DNA of 41,209 nt, from the NCBI GenBank assembly GCA_003161635.1, contig PMOA01000044.1:1-41209 (forward strand), given 5' to 3'. The stretch is from Limisphaerales bacterium. GTDB taxonomy: Bacteria > Verrucomicrobiota > Verrucomicrobiia > Limisphaerales > UBA11358. The notes under the pieces are model-generated. The model saw only the letters and a program-made list of their open reading frames with translations, had not been told where the DNA came from and did no database searches. This document shows, piece by piece, positions 18,879 through 27,285 of the stretch (the first letter of the stretch is position 1; each line of letters starts with the position of its first letter). A program made the position numbers and the translations under genes.

Positions 18879-21800
18879 TTAATCCTCCGAGAACAAATAT
18901 TCCAAATCCGTGGTCGTGAGGCTGCGCGCAAAACCTTCCTCGCCGAGCACGTCGGCAATCGTCTGCGCCTTGCTCTGTTGCAGTTCCCAGATTTTTTCCT
19001 CGACGGTGCCGGGCGCGATGAGGCGGTAGGCGTTCACCGTCTGCGTCTGGCCGATGCGATGCGAACGGTCTATGGCCTGCGCCTCCACCGCCGGATTCCA
19101 CCACGGATCGTAAAGCACCACGTAACTGGCATTGGTGAGATTTAAACCGGTTCCCGCCGCGCGCAAACTCAGCAAAAACACGCCGGGACTCGTGTCGCTT
19201 TGGAACGCGTTGACGACCTGCTGCCGGTCCTTCGTCTGGCCGGTGAGAATGTGCGTGGTAATTTGCCGGTCGCGACATTCCTTTTCGAGCAATAGCAACA
19301 TCTGCACGAACTGGCTGAAAACCAGGACTTTTTGTCCCTCGGCCACCAGCGGATCGAGCAACTCAAACAGCGTCTCGGTCTTGCCGGACGCGGTGTCGCT
19401 GCCGACGAGCCGCGGATGGCAGCAAATCTGGCGCAACCGCGTGAGCGCGGCCAGCACGTGCATCTTGCTCTTGTTAAGGCCCTGTTCCGCGACGGCATGC
19501 ATGATCTGGTCGCGGCTGCGGCGCAGTTCGGCCAGGTAAAGTTTCCGCTGTTCGTCGCCGAGCGGACAATCGCGCCGTTGTTCGATGCGGTCGGGCAAAT
19601 CCTTCGCCACGTGTTTTTTCAAACGGCGCAACAGCAGCGGACGCAGCCGGGCCGAAAGCCGCTTGCGCGCGATGCGCTGGACGGATTCGGTTTTCTCGCC
19701 GCGCGTCTCCACCGTTGGGACGGCTTCATCGCCGGCCTGGGAACGCGGTTCGTAAGTTTCGATAAATTGTTCCTGATTGCCGAGGTAGCCGGGCTGGATG
19801 AAATCCACGATGCTCCACAAATCCAGCAGCCGGTTTTCGAGCGGTGTGCCGGTGAGCGCCAGGCGATACTCGGATTTTAGCTGTTTGACCGATTGCGTGA
19901 CCTGCGCGCCCGGATTTTTGATGAACTGCGCCTCGTCCAAAATCGCCGCGCGAAACGCGAATTTTTGCAACTCCTCCAAATCGCGCCGCAGCAACGCGTA
20001 ATTCGTCACAATCAAATCGTGCTGCGGAATTTGCTTCCGCAAATTGTGCCGCGCCGCGCCGCTTTCGAGCACGAGCACTTTCAAACCCGGCGTGAACCGC
20101 TCCGCCTCGCGCCGCCAGTTGTGCAGCACGGACGCCGGACAGATGACGAGCGACGGCTTGGGATTTTTCGTGTTGCGCTCCTTAATCCGCGCCAGCCACG
20201 CGAGCGCTTGCAGCGTTTTGCCCAGACCCATGTCATCGGCCAGAATGCCGCCGAGTTTGATTTGCGTGAGGTGGCAGAGAAAATCGAAGCCGTCCTTTTG
20301 ATATGGACGCAACTCGGCCTGCAATCCGGCAGGCAACGCAACGGAGGGAACGCCTTTGAAATCCCGCACGCGCGCGCGCAACGCCTTCGCTTCCGGCGAA
20401 TCGGCAAAGCGGGTGAACTCGTTCTCGTCCAAATGCGCCACGTGTTCCATGCCGACTTTTTGCGGCACGGCGATGAGGCCGTCCACCCCCATCTCGGCCA
20501 TCGCCTCGTGCGCGCCCTGCACGGCGGCGGTGTCGAGTTCCACCCAGCCGGAATTCGGCAGCTTGACGAAACGGCTGGTGGCAGCGGCGAGCCGTTCGAG
20601 GTCCGCCTTGCTGAGTTTGAGACCTTCGGCTTCCCATTCGGCGGAAACGGCCAGCCAGTCAATGCCGCTGCCTTTGACGATGAGCCGCGGCTTGAGCTGG
20701 CGCGGTTGCAGGAACAGGCGGTGAAACGCCGGGTTGCCGAGAAATTCCGCTTCGCTGGGACGTTCCGCCCACACGGCCGCGAGCGTGCCAAGAAAATTTT
20801 CGTTCGCGTCGCCAATCCACAAACCGGGTTCGGGCGTGAACCAATCCAATTTGCGCAGCCATTGGATCGCGGGTTCGAGGTGCGGGTCGTCGAGGATCTC
20901 CGGTTTGTCGCCCGGACGCTTCTTCGCTTCGTTCGCGATCCATTCGTAGCCGTTCCAAAACCAGACGCTTTGGTCGCGGAGACTTTTGGCCAGCAACCGC
21001 AGCCGCACCGTGTCGTCGAGCAGCTCGAAAACGAACTGCGGCCTGGCCGGATGCGCGACGCAAAGCTGCTCCCAATCCACGCCGTGATTCGACTGCGTCT
21101 TGCGCAGGTGCAGCAGCAGGCGATGGCTCAGTTTGCGCACCGGCACGGACGGTTTGTGCGTGAGATATTTCAGCACCGGCGTCGGCGGCGCGTTGCGCAG
21201 CAGATAAAACGTGCCGTTGACCAGCGCGAGCGGCGGCTGACGGTTGAAAAATTTCGCGTCGGCAATGGAATGGTTTTCACCGCCGGGCAGTTCAATGCGG
21301 TGCGTGAACGACAGTTCCTTGTCGCCGTTGTCGAGGTGCGGTGTGAGCGCGGCAATCTGGCCGTGAAAATGGAGCGGCTGGCCGTCACATTCCAGGCGGG
21401 GCGAGTGCCCCCAGCGTGCGAGCCATTGGAGCAGTTCGGCGTCGGACAAAACCAGCGTGTCCGCGTCCCGCAATGCGGAATTGCGGTTCGTGTCGGCGAG
21501 CCACTGGATGAACTCCCAATCGGCGGGTGAAAATAATTCCTGCTCGTGCGTGGCGCGAACGACGAGGTCAATCAGCTCCCGCAGCGTGCGCGTCTTTTCG
21601 CCGGTGCGCGGGCGCAACAAAAGAAATTGCACGGCCAGGCGGTAACGCGACGGTTCTTCGTCGTCCGGTTGCACGCGGCAGACGACGCGCAACGTGGCGC
21701 GCGGCGTGTCGAGCAGCGGCAGTGCTGGCGGCGAGAGCCAGTTTTCGAGCTCCTTGACGAGATTTTGCTCCTTCTCAGTTTCCTCGGCCCGGGCAAAACG

Positions 21801-22169
21801 GTCGAGGCTGGCGTGCACCTGCAATTCGGGCGGCACGGAACGTTTGGCGCGGAGAAATAAAAACGCGAGTTCCTCCAGGCGCGCGTTGCCCTGGGCGTTC
21901 AGCAAACGCGGCCACCAGTGCGTGTCGGGGAAATCGCGGCGCGAGAGCGACAGTTTTTCAAAATAATCCTCGAGCAACAGCCACGAACGCTGCGAATCGG
22001 GGCACGTAGCGAAACTTTTCAGAATATCCTCGCGCCCGTTGACGGTTGCCTTCGAGTCCGAGAGTTCCCGGCGCAAATCAGCGAACGCGCCGTAGGTTTG
22101 CGACAGCACTTTGTGGTGCGCGTCGTATTTCGTCGTGCCCGTTCCGTTTCTGATTGAAATTTTCGACAT
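18879..22169 (-). CDS. SNF2-family DEAD/DEAH-box helicase
   Basis: GGILADDMGLGKTLQALAWLA, DEAQFIKNPGAQ, ALTGTPLENRLLDLWSI, VLFDPWWNP-like VVLYDPWWNPAVEAQAIDRSHRIGQT motifs. Confidence 0.95.
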   Translation of the reverse strand: MSKISIRNGTGTTKYDAHHKVLSQTYGAFADLRRELSDSKATVNGREDILKSFATCPDSQRSWLLLEDYFEKLSLSRRDFPDTHWWPRLLNAQGNARLEELAFLFLRAKRSVPPELQVHASLDRFARAEETEKEQNLVKELENWLSPPALPLLDTPRATLRVVCRVQPDDEEPSRYRLAVQFLLLRPRTGEKTRTLRELIDLVVRATHEQELFSPADWEFIQWLADTNRNSALRDADTLVLSDAELLQWLARWGHSPRLECDGQPLHFHGQIAALTPHLDNGDKELSFTHRIELPGGENHSIADAKFFNRQPPLALVNGTFYLLRNAPPTPVLKYLTHKPSVPVRKLSHRLLLHLRKTQSNHGVDWEQLCVAHPARPQFVFELLDDTVRLRLLAKSLRDQSVWFWNGYEWIANEAKKRPGDKPEILDDPHLEPAIQWLRKLDWFTPEPGLWIGDANENFLGTLAAVWAERPSEAEFLGNPAFHRLFLQPRQLKPRLIVKGSGIDWLAVSAEWEAEGLKLSKADLERLAAATSRFVKLPNSGWVELDTAAVQGAHEAMAEMGVDGLIAVPQKVGMEHVAHLDENEFTRFADSPEAKALRARVRDFKGVPSVALPAGLQAELRPYQKDGFDFLCHLTQIKLGGILADDMGLGKTLQALAWLARIKERNTKNPKPSLVICPASVLHNWRREAERFTPGLKVLVLESGAARHNLRKQIPQHDLIVTNYALLRRDLEELQKFAFRAAILDEAQFIKNPGAQVTQSVKQLKSEYRLALTGTPLENRLLDLWSIVDFIQPGYLGNQEQFIETYEPRSQAGDEAVPTVETRGEKTESVQRIARKRLSARLRPLLLRRLKKHVAKDLPDRIEQRRDCPLGDEQRKLYLAELRRSRDQIMHAVAEQGLNKSKMHVLAALTRLRQICCHPRLVGSDTASGKTETLFELLDPLVAEGQKVLVFSQFVQMLLLLEKECRDRQITTHILTGQTKDRQQVVNAFQSDTSPGVFLLSLRAAGTGLNLTNASYVVLYDPWWNPAVEAQAIDRSHRIGQTQTVNAYRLIAPGTVEEKIWELQQSKAQTIADVLGEEGFARSLTTTDLEYLFSED

Positions 22170-22260
22170 CTGAAAAAACTTAGACTAGTATTTCGTCATA
22201 AGCGCCAAGTCCGGTCAACTGGAAAGCAAAAGAAAATGTGTTGCGCGGTCGCCGGTATGA

Positions 22261-22288
22261 TTGACGCGAGCCTGGTTTTTGTTATAAT
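22261..22288 (+). promoter_or_regulatory. Candidate sigma70-type promoter for asd
   Basis: TTGACG - 16 bp - TATAAT with asd ATG only 11 bp downstream of the -10. Confidence 0.5.
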
Positions 22289-22298
22289 CCGCCCTTTT

Positions 22299-23303
22299 AT
22301 GAACCGGAATCCACATGTGGCCGTGGTTGGCGCGACCGGCGCCGTCGGCATCGAAATGATTAAAACGCTGGAAAAGAGAGATTTTCCGGTGGGCAAACTG
22401 ACCTTGCTCGCTTCGGCGCGTTCCGCCGGCAAGAAACTCAAATTTCGCGGCACCGACATCACGGTCAAGGAACTCACCAAAGATTCCTTCAACGGCATTG
22501 ACATCGCGCTGTTCAGCGCGGGCGGGAGCATCTCGAAGGAATTTGCGCCCATCGCGGCCAAGACCGGCTGCGTGGTCGTGGACAACTCCAGCGCGTTCCG
22601 CATGGACGATGCCGTGCCGCTGGTGGTGCCCGAAATCAATGCTGCCGACGTGAAGTGGCACAAGGGCATCATTGCAAATCCGAATTGTACCACGGCCATC
22701 ACACTCATCGCGTTGTATCCGTTGCACCGGGCGTTCGGCGTGAAACGGATTTTTGCCTCAAGCTATCAGGCCGTTTCCGGCACAGGCGCGAAGGCGATTG
22801 AAGAATTGAAGCGGCAGGTGGGCGAAATCGTCGCCGGCAAGCCGGTGACGAAGGAGGTTTATCCGCATCAGATCGCCTTCAACGTGCTGCCGCAGGTGGA
22901 TTCATTCCTGCCGACCGGTTACACGAAGGAAGAAATGAAGATGGAAAACGAAGGCCGCAAAATCATGCATCACCCGGCGTTCCGCGCCAGCGTGACCTGT
23001 GTGCGCGTGCCGGTCTATCGTTCGCATTCCATAGCGGTCAGCGCGGAATTTGAAAAGCCGGTGAGCGTGGAAGCCGCGCGCGCCGTGCTCAAAAAAGCGC
23101 CTGGGCTTGATCTCGTGGACGAGCCGGAGAACAATAAATATCCGATGCCGCTGTTCACTTCCGAGAAATACAACTGCGAAGTCGGCCGCATTCGCAAGGA
23201 TTGCGCGCTGGACAACGGGTTGTGCTTCTGGGTAAGCGGCGATCAACTGCTCAAAGGCGCGGCACTCAACGCCGTGCAGATTGCGGAAGAGTTGCTCAAA
23301 TAA
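22299..23303 (+). CDS. asd: Aspartate-semialdehyde dehydrogenase
   Basis: VAVVGATGAVGIEMIKTLEKRDFPVGKL, IANPNCTTAITLIALYPLH, SYQAVSGTGAKAIEEL motifs; start at in-frame ATG 22299. Confidence 0.95.
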   Translation: MNRNPHVAVVGATGAVGIEMIKTLEKRDFPVGKLTLLASARSAGKKLKFRGTDITVKELTKDSFNGIDIALFSAGGSISKEFAPIAAKTGCVVVDNSSAFRMDDAVPLVVPEINAADVKWHKGIIANPNCTTAITLIALYPLHRAFGVKRIFASSYQAVSGTGAKAIEELKRQVGEIVAGKPVTKEVYPHQIAFNVLPQVDSFLPTGYTKEEMKMENEGRKIMHHPAFRASVTCVRVPVYRSHSIAVSAEFEKPVSVEAARAVLKKAPGLDLVDEPENNKYPMPLFTSEKYNCEVGRIRKDCALDNGLCFWVSGDQLLKGAALNAVQIAEELLK

Positions 23304-23308
23304 TTCCC

Positions 23309-23387
23309 GTAGCAGCCGACGTGAGTCGGCTCATTTTGTTGCCTTTGAGGTTGAAGAAGTCAGAGCCGACTGACGTCGGCTGCTACA
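23309..23387. repeat. Hairpin element copy 2, between convergent genes
   Basis: GTAGCAGCCGACGTGAGTCGGCTCATTTT...AGTCAGAGCCGACTGACGTCGGCTGCTAC. Confidence 0.9.
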
Positions 23388-23396
23388 AACGAACAG

Positions 23397-24662
23397 TCAC
23401 GGAGTTTTGAGCCGGTAAAAGCCGCTGCCGGCGGGCATTGGCAACGTCACTTCGTCCTGTAGATTCGTAAGATTGAGGACTGGCGGGTTCGTCACATCCG
23501 CCCAATTTGTCGTGGTCAAATCCGGGTTCTGTTGCAATACGAAAATTGTTGAAGGCATAGTCCAGGAAAGAGCGAGGTTGCCGTTGGTCGGTGCAATGTT
23601 CAACGAAGATCCGGGTGGAGTTTGGGCGGTCCAGATACCGCCGCCGACAGTCGCGCCCGGGACGTTGGTGCTGAGAATGCCGGCATCGGCTGCGACCAAT
23701 ATGCACCCGTCCGCTGAAGACGCGACAGAAGTCCAATTGTGTACCGGCACATTGTTGGATTTCCAGGTTGCCCCTGAATTTGTCGAAGTATAAATCGGGC
23801 CGGTAACGACCGGGTTTTGAAGGCTGCGGCGTCCTCCGGCCACGGCCGCCAGTCGGGAACCATCAGCCGAGGATGCCAATGCGATCCAGTTGGTGGCGGG
23901 CGCGCTGGTCTGAGTCCAAGTGGCGCCTGAATTGGTGGAAATATAAATCAGTTGTCCGATCAGTTGTCCGCTTATTGCCGCGCATTCAGCGCTATCCGCC
24001 GATGAAGAGACGAATGATGCTGTAACGGGATTCGTCAATGTCCAGGTATTCCCCGAATTAGTTGAAACCAAAATTCTCAAGCCCCCGACAATCAGTCTGG
24101 TTCCACCAGCCGAGGAAGCAACCGAATACCAGACTCCGTTGGGCAGGGAATTAGTTATCCACGTGGCTCCTGAATTTGTTGAAGTGAAAAGTGCGCTTCC
24201 CAAACTGGATGAAACCAATGCCGCCAGCTTCCGACCGTCTGCCGATGAGGCCAGCGAATACGACGTTGTCCCTATTTTTGATACGCTAGGCACATTGTTT
24301 GAAATCCATGTGGCCCCCGCATTCGTCGAAGCGTAAAACGAGCCTGTGTAAGAAAGGGGCGGCGGTCCCACAATTGGCGACGGTTCCCCGATGGCCGCCA
24401 ATCTAACTCCATCCGCCGAAAAAGTAACCCGAACCCAACCTGATTGGGGTGCGCTGGTTTGTGTCCAAGTGGCTCCTGAATTTGTGGAGACCCAAATGCC
24501 GCTTGCGTTGGCCACAGCCACCAATTTGGTTCCGTCCGCTGACGAGGCCACGGCTGTCCAATTTGTTACCGGGGCACTCGTCTGCGTCCAATTTTGGGCA
24601 AGCGCGAAATTGGCTGTCAGCAAAGCAGTCGAAGCCACCAGCAGAATTCTGAAGGTTTTCAT
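23397..24662 (-). CDS. Secreted BNR/sialidase-like repeat protein (probable beta-propeller) with C-terminal module
   Basis: Signal peptide; about seven repeats of WTQTSAP..NW..VASSADGTKLVAV...IYxSTNSGAT; C-term FVLQQNPDLTTTNWADVTNPPVLNLTNLQDEVTLPMPAGSGFYRLKTP. Confidence 0.8.
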   Translation of the reverse strand: MKTFRILLVASTALLTANFALAQNWTQTSAPVTNWTAVASSADGTKLVAVANASGIWVSTNSGATWTQTSAPQSGWVRVTFSADGVRLAAIGEPSPIVGPPPLSYTGSFYASTNAGATWISNNVPSVSKIGTTSYSLASSADGRKLAALVSSSLGSALFTSTNSGATWITNSLPNGVWYSVASSAGGTRLIVGGLRILVSTNSGNTWTLTNPVTASFVSSSADSAECAAISGQLIGQLIYISTNSGATWTQTSAPATNWIALASSADGSRLAAVAGGRRSLQNPVVTGPIYTSTNSGATWKSNNVPVHNWTSVASSADGCILVAADAGILSTNVPGATVGGGIWTAQTPPGSSLNIAPTNGNLALSWTMPSTIFVLQQNPDLTTTNWADVTNPPVLNLTNLQDEVTLPMPAGSGFYRLKTP

Positions 24663-24727
24663 CGGTCGTCTGATGAACTTTCTTCATTCAACCATTTTAT
24701 AAAATCATTGTCAAGCCGGCCATTTTC

Positions 24728-24778
24728 TTATGACTTGCCGGTTGCTTTGGTGTAGTCGCTGACAGATTTGATTTTTGG
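24728..24778 (-). pseudogene. Remnant of an exbD-like C-terminus
   Basis: Minus strand PKIKSVSDYTKATGKS* versus intact exbD ...AKIKSLVAYTKEAAKP*. Confidence 0.75.
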
Positions 24779-24782
24779 TCGC

Positions 24783-24821
24783 GCTCAACGCGGTGCAGAT
24801 TGCGGAAAAGTTGCTCAAATA
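24783..24821 (+). pseudogene. Remnant of the asd C-terminus
   Basis: LNAVQIAEKLLK* versus intact asd LNAVQIAEELLK*; homology continues into the adjoining hairpin element. Confidence 0.88.
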
Positions 24822-24826
24822 ATCCC

Positions 24827-24897
24827 CGTAGCAGCGGACGTGAGTTCGCTCACTATTTTCTGCCAGTAAAATTAGAGCCGACTCACGTCGGCTGCTA
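24827..24897. repeat. Hairpin element copy 3
   Basis: GTAGCAGCGGACGTGAGTTCGCTCACT...TTAGAGCCGACTCACGTCGGCTGCTAC. Confidence 0.88.
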
Positions 24898-24906
24898 CGA
24901 ATGATT

Positions 24907-25326
24907 TTATGGCTTGGCTGCTTCCTTGGTGTAGGCGACGAGGGATTTGATTTTTGCCTCGGCGGCGGTGTCGCGCACTTTCACGATTTTTCCCCACGGC
25001 GCGTTTGTTTCCGCGTTGATGGCCAGCACGAGCTTCGGATTTTTCGCCGCCTGCTTCAGCAGTTCGCTGCGGAACTGCTCGTAAGTCACGGACAGCTTTT
25101 CCAGATAATAAATTCCTTTGTTGTCAATGCTGACGACGAACGGCGGAGTTTCATTCGCGCCGGATTTTTGCCCCTGCGAGGATTCGGGGATCGCGAGCTT
25201 TAACGCCGATTGCTGCTTGAACGTGGTCGTCACCATCAAAAAAATCAGCAGCACGATGAGCACGTCCACCAACGCGACGATGATGACCGCCGGCGCGCTC
25301 CGCCTTTTGTGAATGAGGAAACGCAT
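24907..25326 (-). CDS. exbD: ExbD/TolR-family biopolymer transport protein
   Basis: APAVIIVALVDVLIVLLIFLMVTTTF TM with Asp; start at ATG 25326. Confidence 0.88.
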   Translation of the reverse strand: MRFLIHKRRSAPAVIIVALVDVLIVLLIFLMVTTTFKQQSALKLAIPESSQGQKSGANETPPFVVSIDNKGIYYLEKLSVTYEQFRSELLKQAAKNPKLVLAINAETNAPWGKIVKVRDTAAEAKIKSLVAYTKEAAKP

Positions 25327-25337
25327 GTCAAATGGGA

Positions 25338-25424
25338 TTTGGCGTCTAGGGTTTGGCGTCTGGGGCAGAGTGCGATCCGCGATCCGGGGCACGAGACCCC
25401 AGACCCGAGACGCCAGAGCCTGAT
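25338..25424. repeat. Imperfect inverted repeat spanning the exbB 3' end and exbB-exbD gap
   Basis: GGCGTCTAGGGTTTGGCGTCTGGGG ... CCCCAGACCCGAGACGCCAGA. Confidence 0.65.
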
Positions 25425-26020
25425 TCGCTGTATTGCCGCCGGATGAAGTCGTCGCAGAGCGCCTCCATTTCTACGGCGAGCACCTCGACTTTTTTGCTGA
25501 AATAACTCCAGGCGATGAGCGACGGAATGGCGATGAGCAAACCCATCAACGTTGCGTTCAAAATCAGCGCGATGCCCTTGGCCAGCCGCGCCGCGTCGTT
25601 CAAGCCGGTCAGTCCGATGTCGCCGAACAGCGTCATCATGCCCGCGATGGTGCCGACCAGCCCGAGCAACGGCGCGATGCCGACGATGATTTCGAGCACG
25701 ACCAGGCCGCGTTCGAGCCGGACGATTTCATGGCGCGCGGCGGTTTGCAGCGCGTCCACATTATCCGCCTTCGGCCAGTCGAGATGGTCGGCGGCGAGGA
25801 GCAGCAGGCGTCCGAGCGGCGACGGTTTTTGTTTGCACACACGGCGGAACGCTTTCACTTCGTCGCGCGATTTGCAGGCGGTGAGCGCGCCGGTGATGTC
25901 CGGCGGCACAACCTTTGTCCAGCGCAACGCCAGTCCGCGCTCCACGATGAACGCCAATCCGACGACCGAAGTCAGTCCCAGCATGATGTAAACCGGTATT
26001 TCCATAAATTTTTCCGTCAT
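25346..26020 (-). CDS. exbB: MotA/TolQ/ExbB proton channel family protein
   Basis: VGIAPLLGLVGTIAGMMTLFGDIG and LAKGIALILNATLMGLLIAIPSLIAWSYFSKKVE motifs. Confidence 0.92.
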   Translation of the reverse strand: MTEKFMEIPVYIMLGLTSVVGLAFIVERGLALRWTKVVPPDITGALTACKSRDEVKAFRRVCKQKPSPLGRLLLLAADHLDWPKADNVDALQTAARHEIVRLERGLVVLEIIVGIAPLLGLVGTIAGMMTLFGDIGLTGLNDAARLAKGIALILNATLMGLLIAIPSLIAWSYFSKKVEVLAVEMEALCDDFIRRQYSESGSGVSGLGSRAPDRGSHSAPDAKP

Positions 26021-26035
26021 TCACCGCCGCCCGCG

Positions 26036-27010
26036 TCAGTAATAATAAAACGTGAACGTGATTTCGCGATAATTCTCGCCGATCATCAGCCGCATATCGC
26101 TCGGCCACGGCGCGAACGGCGCCGGATCGTTGATGGCCTTTTGACAAACATAGCCGAGCAGATCGCCAACCGTGTTTTGCAAAACATTCATATCGGTGAT
26201 GGTGCCGTCGTAATTCAAGTGAAATCGCAGCGTCACCTTGCCCGTCCGGTCCATTGCGAATTGCCGGCTGTCCAGCAAGTCATACCAACGCTGTGTCACC
26301 GCCTCGACCAGCGCCGCATCATACGCGCCAAACGGCGTCGCCTTCACGTCGAACGACGGCACGAGCGCATGACGACTGGCCCCGCCCTCCTGCTTCATCT
26401 GCACGCCGGGCAACTGGTGCGCTTGCTGCTCGCGCGCCTGCTTGATGGTGCGCGGACGCTGCTGCTCCTGCTGCTGAGAATTCTTCGGCTTGCCCAACGT
26501 CAAATCGCCCGGCCGGGTCGCCGGCGGCGATTTCGGCTGCGACGCGGGAGGCGACGGTTGCAGTTTGTTGACATTCGGGCGCGGCACGTTCTCGGTTTTG
26601 GCGACCTCGGTTTGTTTGCCTTTCAATTGCGGAACGTCTTTGTTTCCCTTGGTCGGGTCGGCGGCGCGGGAATTTTGGCTGGAATAATATTTCGTGTTTT
26701 GCGGCGCTTCGGTCGTCGGTTGTGCCACCTCCACGAACGTCAGTTGTTCTTCGTTGTTTTGAAGCACTGGCGCCGGCACGATTTTCATGATGGCCAGGCG
26801 GGGCAACCACGTTGGCCAATGCAATCGCTGCCACCAGCCAAGTTGTTTGCCCGTTTCATAACCGCCCCACGCGAACAAATGCACCGCGAGCGACAACGCC
26901 AGCGCCAGGCCCAGCCGCCGCATTTCGGGGCTGCTGAGCCGCAAAGAATCAAATCGTGCGCCGACTCCGGTCATCCCGGCAAGTTTGCCGCAGGAATGCG
27001 AAACCGGCAA
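26036..27010 (-). CDS. TonB/TolA-like energy transducer (start uncertain)
   Basis: N-terminal TM (LGLALALSLAVHLFAW), long Pro/Gln-rich periplasmic region, TonB-like C-terminal VTLRFHLNYDGTITDMNVLQNTVGDLLGYVCQKAINDPAPFAPWP; upstream of exbB/exbD. Confidence 0.7.
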   Translation of the reverse strand: MPVSHSCGKLAGMTGVGARFDSLRLSSPEMRRLGLALALSLAVHLFAWGGYETGKQLGWWQRLHWPTWLPRLAIMKIVPAPVLQNNEEQLTFVEVAQPTTEAPQNTKYYSSQNSRAADPTKGNKDVPQLKGKQTEVAKTENVPRPNVNKLQPSPPASQPKSPPATRPGDLTLGKPKNSQQQEQQRPRTIKQAREQQAHQLPGVQMKQEGGASRHALVPSFDVKATPFGAYDAALVEAVTQRWYDLLDSRQFAMDRTGKVTLRFHLNYDGTITDMNVLQNTVGDLLGYVCQKAINDPAPFAPWPSDMRLMIGENYREITFTFYYY

Positions 27011-27285
27011 CTGTCTTTACCACGTGGCCAGGTTGATTTGTGTCAGATTCATTCCGGCACCGTCACCATCAGCAGCAGCGCCAACAGCCCATCTTTCACC
27101 CATGGCCCCTGCGCCATTGATGGTTGTCTGCCTTCAGTTTTTTTCATGACAGTGGCCATTGGGTTGCGCCGTCGCACAGCGCCCGGCCATGGTTTCGCGG
27201 ACGGTCGCGGGAGCGCATGGATGGTGGCGAGACTTTGGCAGCTTGATCATTTCTCTTCTGCCGTTCGACGCGGCTGCCCGATAAT

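Noticed and set aside
19893-21530. 545-aa plus-strand ORF
   Set aside because: Entirely antisense to the SNF2 helicase, which has all expected motifs.
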